This document shows positions 1 through 12,121 of a DNA stretch of 64,000 nt, in pieces. The position numbers and the translations under genes were made by a program. The stretch's first letter is position 1; each line of letters starts with the position of its first letter. The notes beneath the pieces were generated by a model. That model ran no database searches. It was not told where the DNA came from and saw only the letters and a list, made by a program, of their open reading frames with translations. The stretch comes from Hibiscus mutabilis. Taxonomy: Eukaryota; Streptophyta; Magnoliopsida; Malvales; Malvaceae. Where the stretch lies: contig CM033714.1 of assembly GCA_019671005.1 (NCBI GenBank), forward strand, positions 82,513,909-82,577,908. The letters run 5' to 3'.

Positions 1-540
1 ACATAGTAGAGACCCAAAAACAATCCGAACTCGAAACAATCTGAATCAAAAGTTTACGAAGTCAGTTCTGATTGGTAGTCCAAGTGACTTGGTCCTTGAA
101 GATTTGATTCCCTGTTTAAAACATAACTATGCCAAGACAAGATCCAAGGTAGACGATGATCTCAAGAATTCTTACTAATGTTCATCTGTATTTGGAGGAA
201 ATACTACATACGGCGTGCAAATAATAGCTTGAATGGACGGAATTCGACGAGATTGGTGGCTTTTGTTAGATAAAGTGACAAAGAATTTATGTTCAAGTTT
301 TCTGTTGACATATGTTTCGAATTTAATCCGATCAATTATAAAAAAATGGAAATATACGGTAAAAAAGAAACAAATCAAAATATTTAGCATGGGCAAGAGA
401 TGTGAAGCAGACATGAGACGAGAACTGTAAAAACTAAAAATGCACTTTATTCATTAAAAACCAAACCAAGATGTCAAACGGACATTCTTTGTGCAAATAT
501 TGTTATTTAGCCAATTAACACCACTCATTCATTACATGGT
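1..540. other. Intergenic flank, no gene seen
   Basis: Short open frames on both strands here have no recognisable motif. The part next to 541 is probably the 3' untranslated region of the minus-strand RAMP4-like gene that ends there. Confidence 0.5.
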
Positions 541-1344
541 TTAAGCCATGCCTTTGCGGGCTGCATTCCTAAGCATCAGAAAAAGAGCTGCCAAGTAAAC
601 GAAAATCGTCAGAATTCGATCCTCATACTTTATAAAAATCGACAAGTTATTCGAATAAAAGGGCAGAGAGGGAGAGCATACATGATCCAACAACCACGAA
701 GACAATGAATCCTAGAAGAATTAGGCCGGCACTGTACCCGTTGCCTTTCTTTGACCCCTTCTTTGAAATGTTCCTTTGAAACCTTGCAACTTTCATTCCC
801 GAAAGGCGCTTCGAGGTAGTCTTTTCAAGATGCAAATCACAACAAATTTCATCAGACGGAATGAATCGTTAGGGGCTGGGCAAAACAGTCCCCTAAAAAT
901 TTAAAATTTGTATGATTTAAAATTTTTTATATATTTTTTATATAAGATTTATTTTCATTCTTAAATTAAGGTACAGTGAAATTAAGAGGATTAAAACTAT
1001 AATTATATCATCTAACAAAAGACGTTTCAAAAGAGAAAATAAGAGATGAAACAAGTGGGAATTCTACAGAGAAGAGAGAGTAGAATCAATGATGGACCGA
1101 AAGGTGCTAGCAGCAATAGCAACCCTAAAAATTGTAAATTATTATATATTTTAAATTTTTTCTTTGTATTTTATATTGATTATTCAATTTTGTAATTTGA
1201 TATTTTTAAATTTCCATATAATTTTACAAAAGTATAAAAATTCACACTCCTAACATAAAATTTTGAGGTTCGTCCTAAAATGCAATTGTAGCAGAAACGT
1301 CGACAAGCGAAGCATAAATTAAACAGAAACGTTGAACTTACCAT
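541..1344 (-). CDS. RAMP4/SERP-type ER translocon-associated protein, three coding exons
   Basis: Small tail-anchored endoplasmic reticulum protein of the RAMP4/SERP family, which binds the Sec61 translocon and helps stabilise new membrane proteins. Exons by hand, minus strand: 1342-1344, 682-820 and 541-587, giving 62 aa; relatives are about 66-68 aa. The protein starts MTTSKRL, has a basic stretch with KKGSKKGNGYSAG, one membrane segment (GLILLGFIVFVVVGSS) and ends RNAARKGMA, matching the family tail. The first exon gives only the ATG (ATG/GTAAGT donor); intron 821-1341 ends in a purine-rich AG before ACTACC. The second intron is 588-681, and the join rebuilds a serine codon in GSSLF. The linker before the membrane segment is shorter than usual. 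If intron 1 is not spliced this way, an in-frame ATG at 833-835 would give a slightly longer N-terminus. Confidence 0.78.
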
Positions 1345-1823
1345 TTCTTGCAAGTGTTTGTTGAAAGCAGCCGCGTGGGGTGGTGAAGGAGGACTGGTTG
1401 ATGAAGAAGTGGCGACGGCTATCGTTTTCTAAGCAAAACTTGGTGGGTGGGGCTGCTTTTATTTTGGTACGTTACGTTTTTGAAACCAAATATGGTTTTA
1501 TGCAACCAAAATAAGAAAGAAAATCAAACGTGGAAGTTTTTGTGTTGGTTTTTAGATTACATTATTAATTGATTCGTGATTTGATATTCAATATTTAATT
1601 ACTGGGTTAATTCCCATGTTTAAACTTGGTAACGTTCTGATTTAGAGATTGGTTTCCATTTAAACCTTTTTGTCAGTTATTTATTTCATTTTTTGTTAGG
1701 CTTAAGTTAAGTGTTAAAAAAGTAATAGTAAAAAAACCAACAAAGTTGAGATCTACTAATTGGTCTAACGGCTAAGGATGCTCATATTATTTCATTTTGT
1801 ATAGGTTTGAATCTTATTATAAG

Positions 1824-2268
1824 AAGGGAAAACCACCCAAATAGTACTCCAGCTATTGCCGAAATATCGTTTTAGTATCCAGTTATTTTTTGGCAAAATA
1901 GTACCTAAAGTTACGTTTCGTTTTCATTTTGGTACCCGCCATTAAAAAATTAACTGTGTGCGGACTAGGAGAGAGAAAATCACATGTGGCAACCTGTTAT
2001 GTCATTTTCTCTCTCCTAGTCAGCATGCCATGTCGATTAAAATCATAAAAAAACACATGTGGCATGCTGACTACGAGAGAGAAAATGACGTGGCAAGCTG
2101 TCACGTGTGATTTTTCTCTCCCCTAGTCAGCATGCTGTTAATTTTTAACGGCAGGGTACTACTTTGAAAACGAAACATAACGTTAGGTACTATTTTGTCA
2201 AAAAATAACTATGGTACTAAAACGATATTTCGGCAATAGTTGAGGTATTATTTGGGTAGTTTTCCCTT
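1824..2268. mobile_element. Foldback MITE-like element with 5-bp target duplication
   Basis: The two ends are long inverted repeats. The left end starts AAGGGAAAACCACCC and the right end finishes GGGTAGTTTTCCCTT; both arms carry a CGAAATATCGTTTTAGTA-type stretch and an ACGTTTCGTTTTC-type stretch. The centre holds further inverted copies of a CATGCTGACTA/GAGAGAGAAAAT motif. ATAAG flanks both sides (1819-1823 and 2269-2273). There is no coding capacity, so it is a non-autonomous DNA transposon. The superfamily cannot be fixed by eye. Confidence 0.8.
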
Positions 2269-2273
2269 ATAAG

Positions 2274-2984
2274 AATGTAAATTTTTTTTATTTAATAAAA
2301 AAACCTGACAAAGTTGAGTGCGATGAAAAGTCACATAGCTCTCCCAATGAGAGAACTCTTTGTTGGGTGCAATAAAAAGGCACATACCTTTTCCAATGAG
2401 AGAATTCGATTGCGAATTTTAGAGACGACATTGTTAGAAGGGAGAGCCACAAATCTCGAACATAAATAATAAAATGGACATATATTATATGCAATGAGTG
2501 GTCCCTAAAAAATAATATTCATCTTATATACATTTACATTGTTTTAAATAATTTTTATTCAAAAATTAATATAATAATCAAAATCAAAACAAAGGAAAAA
2601 TATAAAGCTAAAGTTCTAAAAATAAAAAAAATACATTCATATATAACACTTATTTTTTAAGTTTATCACAAATTTTAACAATCAAACACTATAATGTAAT
2701 AACAACCCTCTTTTTAAACGTTTATGTATTGTATAATATGCTACTCTGCTTGCTTGCTTGCATGCAGAGGTGTGGAACATGAAAAACTCAGCAGCTTTAA
2801 TGAGTAACAATTTCTGAAAAAAGCCCAGCCTTCATTTATTGTGGGATTCCAAAACTGATAAACCCCACACTTGTTTTATCACCATTAACATTATATTTAT
2901 ATATAACAAACATAAAATTACAGAAAAACCTTGGAAATTACCCTATAAGAGTGAAACAAAGTAGTACATATCGGAACCCAATTT
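2274..2984. other. Intergenic AT-rich stretch
   Basis: No gene seen. The part from about 2880 to 2984 is probably the 3' untranslated region of the CASP-like gene that stops at 2985. Confidence 0.45.
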
Positions 2985-5900
2985 CTACCAGCCGGAGTTG
3001 TTCTTGGTCTTTTTGCTACCATATAAGCGGAACACACCAAAAGCAGAGATACAAGAAAGAATCACCATCATAATGCAAACGAGTAGTGCCACTGCTATTC
3101 CTTCACCAACCTGGTTACAGAATTTCCCGTACATGTTGCATATCACCATCCATTGAAGCTGCGTTTGCCCCAATTTGGCAAACACAGCCGATTGTGCCGC
3201 GGCTCCCACCGCAGCCACGTTCAAGTACGCCAAGCCCTGCAAAGGAACCTCGTATGTTAATGATTAGATTCATTTATGGATACATAAGACACATGCACTA
3301 CTTAAATCAGAGCCACTCCGTTCTCTCCTTCAAGATAGAAAATGGAAATGGTGGAGGTTGTTGAGGTTTGATTAAGTTTAAATCAAGTCGAACTAAGCTC
3401 GAACGATAAGAAGTTCAAGCTCATGAATGACTCGAACTTCACTTCTTGGCCATGAAACTCAGCTTCCAACTGGATTGAATCCTATTACAGAAGCTCATGG
3501 TCGGATTGAAGTGTAATCGAACTATTCAACTTGCCCGACTAAGCCCCTTGACATGATTTACGTACTCGAGCTCAAATTTGAACTCGAATTAATTATTAAC
3601 ATAAAACTCACTTCACTCAATAAATGAATCATTTTTGAGTTTTATTTGAGTTGAACTGAAGTAGTTTACAAACAAAAATCCCAACTTACACGCCTTAAAA
3701 TCAAATGAACACAAGAAACCAAACCGAGCCATGCAAGTGTAAACTACAACACAATCCTCCCATGTTCATTAAATTTTAACATTTCTTTTATGTACATTAT
3801 CAGCCAACATATCACCACAGAATTCTCATCTACACCCACCACCATTAGGTATTAGATTTTTTAAACCACGTATCTACGCACATCTAACCTTAAACTTTAA
3901 ATCAGAATTAATCTGAATTAAAACTTAAATTCATAAACCCTAAAACAAAAAGAGTTATTACTATACAACATGTGAATAATTTTCTTTATTTTATGTGCAT
4001 TATCAGCTAACTTATGATAGCACCACATAATTCCCTTCTCCACCCACCACCATTAGTTATTAGATTTTCGAAACCACGTGAAGATCTTGTGTAGCACATT
4101 ATCTGGTTGTGCAAAATCATATCATTGTGGTACACAGAAACAAAGACATTTCAGTAAATAAAAAACTTGTAACATTAACCATAAAATAGATACAAAAAAC
4201 AAAAATAAAATTATTAGCTGTGAATTTAAACAAGTAAATAACAGGAAATAAACAAATAATGTCCATGCAACGGCATCAATGACCAACCTTGCTTAGAGAG
4301 GTCCACGTGGTTATATGAGTTCCCAAAGGACCGACCTATTTATGACAATGTTGATATATATTATGTCGATTAGGTATTGTTTCTTCCTATTAATGACATG
4401 CATCTTCCCCTCATTATTACACTGCTGCTTGATTTCTCGACTGTTGCCACTGTTGCAAGCTATGGTTTTCGTTTCCCCAGATGCTACAATGATATAAAGG
4501 CTTACCAGCATTATTACCTACCACCACTCCAACATTCAAAGCTTGTCTGTGTCTAACCACAAATGTTGCCTCCAACCTTGACTTTTCTTTCCCACTTTCT
4601 CTTTCCTTTTTCTCTACTTAAACATAATTTCCCCTTTTATACTTTATTTTGGCTTAATACTCAATTTAGCTCCCGAACTATGCTTGTTTTTTTCATAATT
4701 TTTTTTCCATATTAAGGGATTACAAGAAAAAATTTGTCAATAAGAACTTAACACGTGGAGGATGACATCATTCACAACACATATGGGCAAACATGTGGCA
4801 TGTTTTTATGGCTTGATAATAGTTTAAGTATCAAAACAGATAAAAAAAAATAGATATCAGGGAGGAAAACAAGTATAGCTAGAAGTTGCTTTTTATTTTT
4901 TTGCATCTAAGCATGAAAACGGCAAAAAGAAATGGTTATATTTGGTTAAATGAACCCTTTACCCAATTCGGAAATATGGGTCATTTCTGCTGCTGAAACA
5001 TATATATATATATATATATCCGTTTTTTGGTATTTTAGTGGGTTAAGCCTATAAATTAGGCCCTTAATAATAAATATTAAAAAATAAAATTCAAAAGTAG
5101 ACTCCTAATAATAAGTATTAGAAAAAAATTAAGTTTCTAATAATAAATATTAGAAAAATAAATGTTAAGAGTATGTTCCTAATCACAAATATTAAGAAAA
5201 AATCATATCCCTATTGGACCCCTAATAAAAAATATTAAAAATAAATAAATTTTAAGAAAATGTCCCTATACCAAATATGGGGAAATGGGCTCTAATTGCA
5301 AGTATTAGAAAAAAATCGAATCTAACAACAAGCATTGAAAAAATTTAAGAGTATGTCACTAATAATAAATATTAAAAAATAGGACCCTAATAATAATTAT
5401 TGAAAAAATTGGACCCTTAAAACAAATATTATAAAAAAATTAAAATTTAAGAGTAAATTCCTAATAATAAATATTAAAAAATTAAATTTTAATAATAAAT
5501 ATTAAATAAATAAATTTTAAGAATAAACCCATAATAATAAATATTAAAAAGTTAAATTTAATATTAAATATTTTATAATATTAAATATTATAAAAAATAA
5601 AGCCCTAGATGGGCAACCCTCTTTCTCATGCCGAGGGACGATACTATGTGTATATATGGTATTGGGAAGATGCATGCAAAGAGAATAACATCAAACAAAG
5701 AACACAACAAAAACATACCTGATCTCCAGAAAAGATAGCCAAAGCCAGAGGCTTACTGAAAAGGACACTTCCTCTCACCATACCCACAACGCAACGCACT
5801 GCTTGTACCAATGAGTAGGCAGCCAATATGCCATTGGCTACCACCAAAAACCTGAGCAAAACCAACATCAAAGTTCATCAAAACAGAGAAAAGAAAAAGG

Positions 5901-6169
5901 CAGAAACTTTAAAAGAAGGGAAAATAAAGAGCAAAGGGTCTTTACACAAGGGCTTTCATGTCTGTAAATCTGGCTTTCTTTTGAATCGTAAAGATTTCTT
6001 TGACCTCAGTATCTGTTCCCACAAGAACAGCAGCAAGAACACTGAGGCCACATATCAAACACCTTAAGATCAGCTCTGTAAGTCTCACTCTTCTATCGAC
6101 GACTTTCAGATTAGTGCCGTGGTATACGGGGACATTGCCGGGGCTAACTCCCACACCCAAATAACTCAT
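2985..6169 (-). CDS. CASPL2B: CASP-like protein 2B, four-TM membrane protein
   Basis: CASP-like family membrane protein, related to the Casparian strip scaffold proteins; most CASPLs act at the plasma membrane, with largely unknown roles. Exons, minus strand: 5946-6169, 5719-5851 and 2985-3236, giving 202 aa. The N-terminus MSYLGVGVSPGNVPVYHGTN closely matches recalled CASPL2B proteins. Four hydrophobic segments lie near residues 32-50, 74-95, 108-133 and 160-187. RVRLTELILRC holds the conserved arginine of the first segment; FSGDQ precedes the third and NQVGEGIA opens the fourth. Junctions are GT-AG: phase 2 after KAL (donor GTAAAG) and phase 0 after SGDQ (donor GTATGT). Intron 2 is large (3237-5718, 2.48 kb) and full of repeats. 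The start is the first ATG and matches the family. Confidence 0.93.
3781..4078. repeat. Direct duplication of a ~90-bp segment inside the CASP-like intron
   Basis: Positions about 3781-3868 and 3978-4078 read alike: a run like TTTCTTTTATGTACATTATC, then CACCACANAATTC, CACCCACCACCATTAG, TATTAGATTTT and AAACCACG. The copies differ by small indels and substitutions. No function is apparent. Confidence 0.7.
5001..5600. repeat. (TA)n run and degenerate AT-rich array in the CASP-like intron
   Basis: A (TA)n run covers 5001-5019. From about 5050 to 5600 a unit reading CCTAATAATAAATATTAAAA recurs roughly a dozen times at irregular 30-70 bp spacing, often followed by AAATTTTAAGA. It lies wholly within the large intron of the minus-strand CASP-like gene. 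Confidence 0.8.
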
Positions 6170-6239
6170 CTTTTTTGGTTGAACTCAACACACTAACGGA
6201 GAAGTAAGAGATGGAGCAAATCCGCTAAAGCTCTTGAAA

Positions 6240-9200
6240 GAACAATGGACGTACACGGTAGACCTAACTGAACTAATTTGTCATTACCAGGGCCGCCACC
6301 CTACAACGACTCCCCCTTCTTAAATAGGCTCGAGCTAAGTAAAGACCAAGACTTGGTTGGTTGAAGAGTGGAATAATAAATTAGTTGAAGAAAAAAAAGT
6401 GAAAATAGTGTTTTTCTTTTGCATGAAAAATGGTAGGTGAAAAATTAAATACTATTATTTTACTATAATAAATGAAAATGATAGAAATTTATCTATTATC
6501 TTAGGATCCTCTTTGGGTACAAAAGACTTTAAAATTTGTAAATAGAAATTATAGGTGTTGTTTTTTTAGTGTTTTTATATATGTCTCAATATTAAAAATT
6601 GAGTTTAGAATTTAAGGTTAGTATTTATAATTTAGAGTTAGGGCATATGGCTTAATTTTTAAAATTTTAAATTTATAATTTAAAGTTAAAGTATAAAATT
6701 TAACTTTTTAACGTTGAGTTATACATACACCAAAATAGAACATGAGATTTTTGTTTATGAATCAACTGAACACAAAGATTAGTCACTAAATTAGTTCGAG
6801 TAGATTCATTAAAAGACTTTCTTTTACAAATTATATCATAAAATAGCATATCAAGACAAACTACTTTTCTATTGTTTATTATATTGTTACATTCATATTT
6901 AAATATTATTTTTAAATTTTATTATTAAATAATTATTATCATTATTATAATTTTTTTAACAATTTTTACTTAGAGAGAAAGATGAAAAATTACTCCTACG
7001 GAGACAAGAACCAATAACCTAAAGAAAGAAATTAAATGTCAACATGAGTCTTTAACCACTTAATTTAAATTGTGTTGATTATTATTATAAAAAAATTTAA
7101 ATATAAAATAAAGCAGTTTATATTCATCTTAAACTACACTTTCATTATTATTTAAATTATTCGAATCTCATCTTTCAAAAAATAAGTAATTAAAAAAGAA
7201 AGAAAAGTAACTGTGACATAAAATCCTCTCACGTTTCGTGTTATGGTAAGTAAAATTCTCTTTTAAAAAAAGAAACAGTAAAACTCTGGTTTCTCTGACT
7301 CTGACGTGATATGTGCATATTGAGACCACAAAAGGGAACATTAATGGGGCTAAACCATTGCATTAAAGACCCCAATGTGGGGAAAAGGAAAACCTAGAAA
7401 AAGATGAATGAAAACGCAAGAGCAGGGTTTTTCATGCATTGATGTTATCCGAGCACTAGAAGGGGTGAGATAAGGTTAATCTTTCTCTCACAACAAATGC
7501 AGCATTGCAGCAGGAATTTAATGAGGACCCATTTCTTCTTCTTCTTCTTCTTCTTCTATGAACAGTGCATCTGCATTGACTGATAATAAAAGAAATTAAA
7601 TGCATCAATATCAGCTTCATGTGATGATTATGGTTACTATTTGTGTTGGTGTTGGGTTTACTTAGCTCTCCGCGTGTTATCATCAGAATATGTGATGGGT
7701 GATTAATATTTTTTCCTTTTCAGGAATGGGATAAATAATCAACATTAACAAATAGTAATAGAATCTCGGGACAAATCGAATCAAAAAAATAAAATGATAT
7801 TATTTTTTGACGCTCAAACCGCGAGTTCATAAACAACTTTATTAGCTGACCGGCGTACAAAAACCACATGCAAGAAAGGGTGACGAATGTAAATATTAGG
7901 AGCAGAATCTCTATGGGGCTAGAGAGGGCCATGGCCCTAAATTTTGGAAATTTTAATTTTTTTCTTTTAACTTTTTAAAAATTTTAATTTAACCCCTTTA
8001 AAAATTTTAAAATTTCATATTAAGCTTAAAAGGTTTGAATATTTTTAATTAAATTTTCGCTTAAAATTTTTAAAAAATTATGATTAAATCTCTCAAAATT
8101 ATTAAAAAAATTAGTTAAACTTTCAAAAAATTTCGTTTATCTCTCTAAATTTAAAAAAATTTAATTTACCCTCAAACTTTTACATTAAATTCCGATACCG
8201 ATAAATATCATGCGCGTCTTGAAGATGAAAACTCATGTCATATGACTATATGATGGATGATTAAGAAAAGAGAACCATGAAGTGTTATCTAAGAAATATT
8301 TAATAATAAAAAATCAAAATTTAATTTAACATATTTCCAATATATAAGTACTTAGAAAATAATTAAATAATAAAATTGTGGGGTAAGACTTATGCCGAAT
8401 AACTTCATAAACGTAAGATAAGTCTCATAAAATAATTAAATCAAAAAATATGTGACAATATAATTTATTTTACAATATATTCGCAACCATCACTTTCTCT
8501 CTATAAAAATATGATCCTTCCACGTATATCCGTCATTACATGTATGATCCTTATATGATCTAAGATTATTAGTGTTTTGTGTCAATGTTATGAGAAAATA
8601 TTCAAATTATATATTTAGTTTACATGTTAATTATAATATTTTATTAAAATTTTAAGTATTTTCTCTTTTAATAAGACTAACTGCTTTTATTAAAAAAAAA
8701 GTTTGCGACGAAACTCCTTTTACATGCTTAACAAGCTTCTATGATCTCGGAAACTTGAGTATTTTATCATCTGAAAATTGATCGATTGTCTGTTGAATCT
8801 TAATTAGAGTGATAGTTGTATTTTGTAATACACATAAAAACGTGATGCTAAACACTTATGAGAGAAGTCTGTAAAATCGAAGAGTGTTTGTAAAATGTGT
8901 AGGGGAGGGGACAATTGTACAGTTGGCTTGAAAACTAAAATTCATATGCAGGTTGAGGTTGGCTTTTCGAAGAAGATAGCATCGGCCATACCTTTTCTCC
9001 GACTACATATAAAGATTATGGGCATTACAACCCTAAGTACTGACATAGATTTTCCGTGATATACATACCTATCAAAACTATACTATTTTTTATTTTATTT
9101 TAATTTAATTTTATCAGTTAATCGGTCATCAAATTTATTAGAAATTTCAAGTTTATTCTTATTTATAAAGTACAGTATATTTTAATGTAAGAACATTGTT

Positions 9201-11400
9201 GTCTTTTCATATTTTTATAAAAATTTTAAATAATATTACGAACAATTTTTTTTTTATCTTTTTTAGTGTTTTTTTTTATGTCTCAACACTAAAAAATTAA
9301 ATTATATGTTCTAACTCTAATTTCTAAATTTTAAACCAAATTTCTACTATACACCTTAAATCTAATTTTTAATGTTAAAACATACGTAGATACACCGAAA
9401 AGTGATAGAAGATTTCTATCGTAAAACTACTAAATCTCAATAATTGATTTTCAAACTGACCAAAAGCTTCTAGGCATAAATCGTTTACAATTCCACCCAT
9501 CCATGCACATGTCTTGCTTTTAATCCAATACCGGGAGTTATTCCACATATTATTTGACGTAAATCAGATAGTGATTTTGTTTGTCTTTTGTTGAATTTTT
9601 TGAGCCTCAAAAGATAATTTGATGAACCATTCACGTTTTAAAATATAAGATTTTTCCAAAATATATAAATGTTTATTGTTTCTTTCTCTCCGAATTATAT
9701 AAATGTCTATTGTTTCTTTTATTTATTTTTATCTTATATGTATATGTATTGTTACTTAATTCCCAAATTGAGTTTGATGTCACAGGTAAACCAAACACCA
9801 ACTCAGTCAAAAAAATTGCAAGATTTCTCTTATTTACAAATTACAATAATGATTGATTTAAGAGTGTCATTGTCTTTTCACACTTTTATAAATCTTTAAA
9901 TAAAACTACTAAAATTCATTATTTAAGATTTGAATCCATAACCAAAAACTATGGAAGCATTTTATCACTCAACCTGTAGTCATTTAATAATATAATTTCA
10001 CAAATGCAAGTATTTACATCAAATATTTATTTTTAATGTATATTTTAAAGCGGCTGCTTCAATTTGTTGTCATTTAATTTCGTGAGATATTTTGTACGAA
10101 AAGCACGCTTAAACTGAAATATAAAATTAAAAAGTATATATAAGAACATATATATATATATATATATATAAGGTTATAATAGTCACACAATTTTATTTGT
10201 ACTAATAAATAATCATCATTAAAAAAATTTATTTCTCTAAATGCGAGTATCTTAAAAAAATTCAATATATCTATTTTTAAAGAATTAGTGCCAAAAAAAC
10301 ATCAAATTGAAAACAAAAACTATTTTTTTAAAAATACTTATTTTATTAAAAATAAATATTATTTACACTCATGTACGTGTGTCTCAGAAACTAGTATATA
10401 TAAAATGTGATGAAAGGGATTGTGAGACCAAAAAAGGTACACATCATTTTGAGGATCTTTTGGGTTAGTGAGCAACACCATACTCAATTTTATCCGCATT
10501 ATTTGCTAACATATTTGTGCATATGCATGAATGTGAGGGATCACACTCTTCATCTTCCATAAATGCATACTGAAATGGCACGCCTACCCTATCCACCTAT
10601 CATATCCAATCCAATCGTAGGAAGCATTCTTGTAGAGTTGTATCATACATATCTCGAATTGATTTAGGGATAGCAACAGAACGAGATGAATTAAGAGTCG
10701 ACGATTTTGGAGGTTTTTACCATCCATCACGATTCAATGATGGAGATATAAAGATTTATCTAGTTCTAAAGTTGAGATGCTGTCATGAAAATTGAAATTT
10801 TTATTAAGTTAAATAAATAAATATGAACAAGAGTTTGAGGTTTATTTTTTAAACAAAACACGAGTATGACATGTTCGGCTATTGTATAATTTTATAATAA
10901 TTTTATTTTTGTTTTTTCATTTATTCTTTTAAAAAAGTCTAATTCTACCTAAAGGGGAGGGAAAGGGGTACTCCTGGTAAGTCTAAAACCCATGACCTAA
11001 GGGAAATGAGGGAACAAAAATGAGCAGGTTGGCCAACTAGCCAAACGTGCATGCTCTATTTTTTCGTTTATTAAAATGTTTATGTTTGATTATTCTATAT
11101 CTAAAAAAGATATAACAATTTATGTTTTTTTTTGTTTATTGTTCACATGTGTATTTTTAATCTTCACAAATAAGTTTATATACACCGACAAATAAATTTA
11201 TTTAATTTAAACAAATGAATATGAACATACACAATCTTAAATAAATAAATACACACAATTTTAAAAAAAAATAACAAATAAAAAAACACAAATTAATTTA
11301 AAAGCAAACATAAACATAGGTTAGTCATTTAAACATTGGTTCATTTACCCTACCTAATGTGTCTAAAGTCCAAACCAAAATTTTTGAATTTGAAATTGAG
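6240..11400. other. 5-kb intergenic AT-rich region, no gene
   Basis: Open frames here are short, low-complexity and without motifs. It holds a CTT microsatellite, a (TA)n run near 10147-10170, a dispersed-repeat fragment near 7913-8200 containing GGGCCATGGCCC, and two short elements near 6555-6740 and 9265-9410 that share a GTGTTTTT...ATGTCTCAA start. Confidence 0.6.
7533..7557. repeat. (CTT)n microsatellite
   Basis: About eight perfect TTC/CTT triplets in intergenic DNA; usable only as a polymorphic marker. Confidence 0.9.
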
Positions 11401-11900
11401 AACATAATACATTCAATAAAATCCAAAATAGGCTCATTGCCAATAACTCGGATCTAAAGGCTCGTTGGGAATCTAGAGAGGCGATAAAGGCTTTAAAGCT
11501 TGGTAACAAAACTTGGCTTTTAAATTCAGGGCGAGAAAGAAAAAGTGGTTCGGGAAATGGCTTTACGAGAAGAGGCAGATCGGGTGAAAAAGGAGATTTA
11601 GGTTTGTTTTGCATTCTTAGTCTGCGTCCATATGAATTTGGTGTTGGTATTTTCGTGAGATTCAGTTGGCTTTGTGTGGTGTAATTGGTTTATCTAGTGT
11701 TTTCGGTATTCGAGATTATGAGGAGTTTGAATTGTGTTTATCACGTGTATTTTCAAGTTAAGTGTACTCTTTTTCTCTATTAGATTAAACAAGTTTTTAA
11801 TGAGGCACTTAACTTAGTTTAGAGCATATGGTTATTACGAGCTCTGTAACCACTTTTGTGGTATCTTATTCTAATAAAATTTAATTTTATCGGGAAAAAA
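11400..11900 (+). mobile_element. Possible 3' end of a degraded LINE
   Basis: A coding-like stretch at about 11430-11600 is followed by untranslated-looking sequence containing TTTTTAATGAGGCA and then TAATAAAATTTAATTTTATC with a short A run at 11894-11901. Plant L1-type LINEs often end in this order. No reverse transcriptase motif remains, so it would be a 5'-truncated relic. It lies just downstream, in minus-strand terms, of the stranded last exon of the X8 gene. Confidence 0.4.
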
Positions 11901-12121
11901 AACTGAAACTTGTAAGAAAGACTGAAAGAGAGCCCAATTTGCAATGATTTTGCCCTCCACCTAGGAAGCAGCTTCAAGATTGCATGAATTATGGCATGTC
12001 AACAAAGAAAGATAACTTAGATTTCAACCATGGCATTTTGATATGCACTAGAGTTCGAATCTCGTTAATAATTTCATTTGATAGATGATTTATAAGTATC
12101 GTTTTTTAAAGCAGAGCAACG

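Noticed and set aside
5050..5600. Regularly repeated unit that could suggest a CRISPR-like array
   Set aside because: Unit spacing and sequence are irregular, everything is AT-rich, there are no unique spacers and no cas genes, and the host is a plant.
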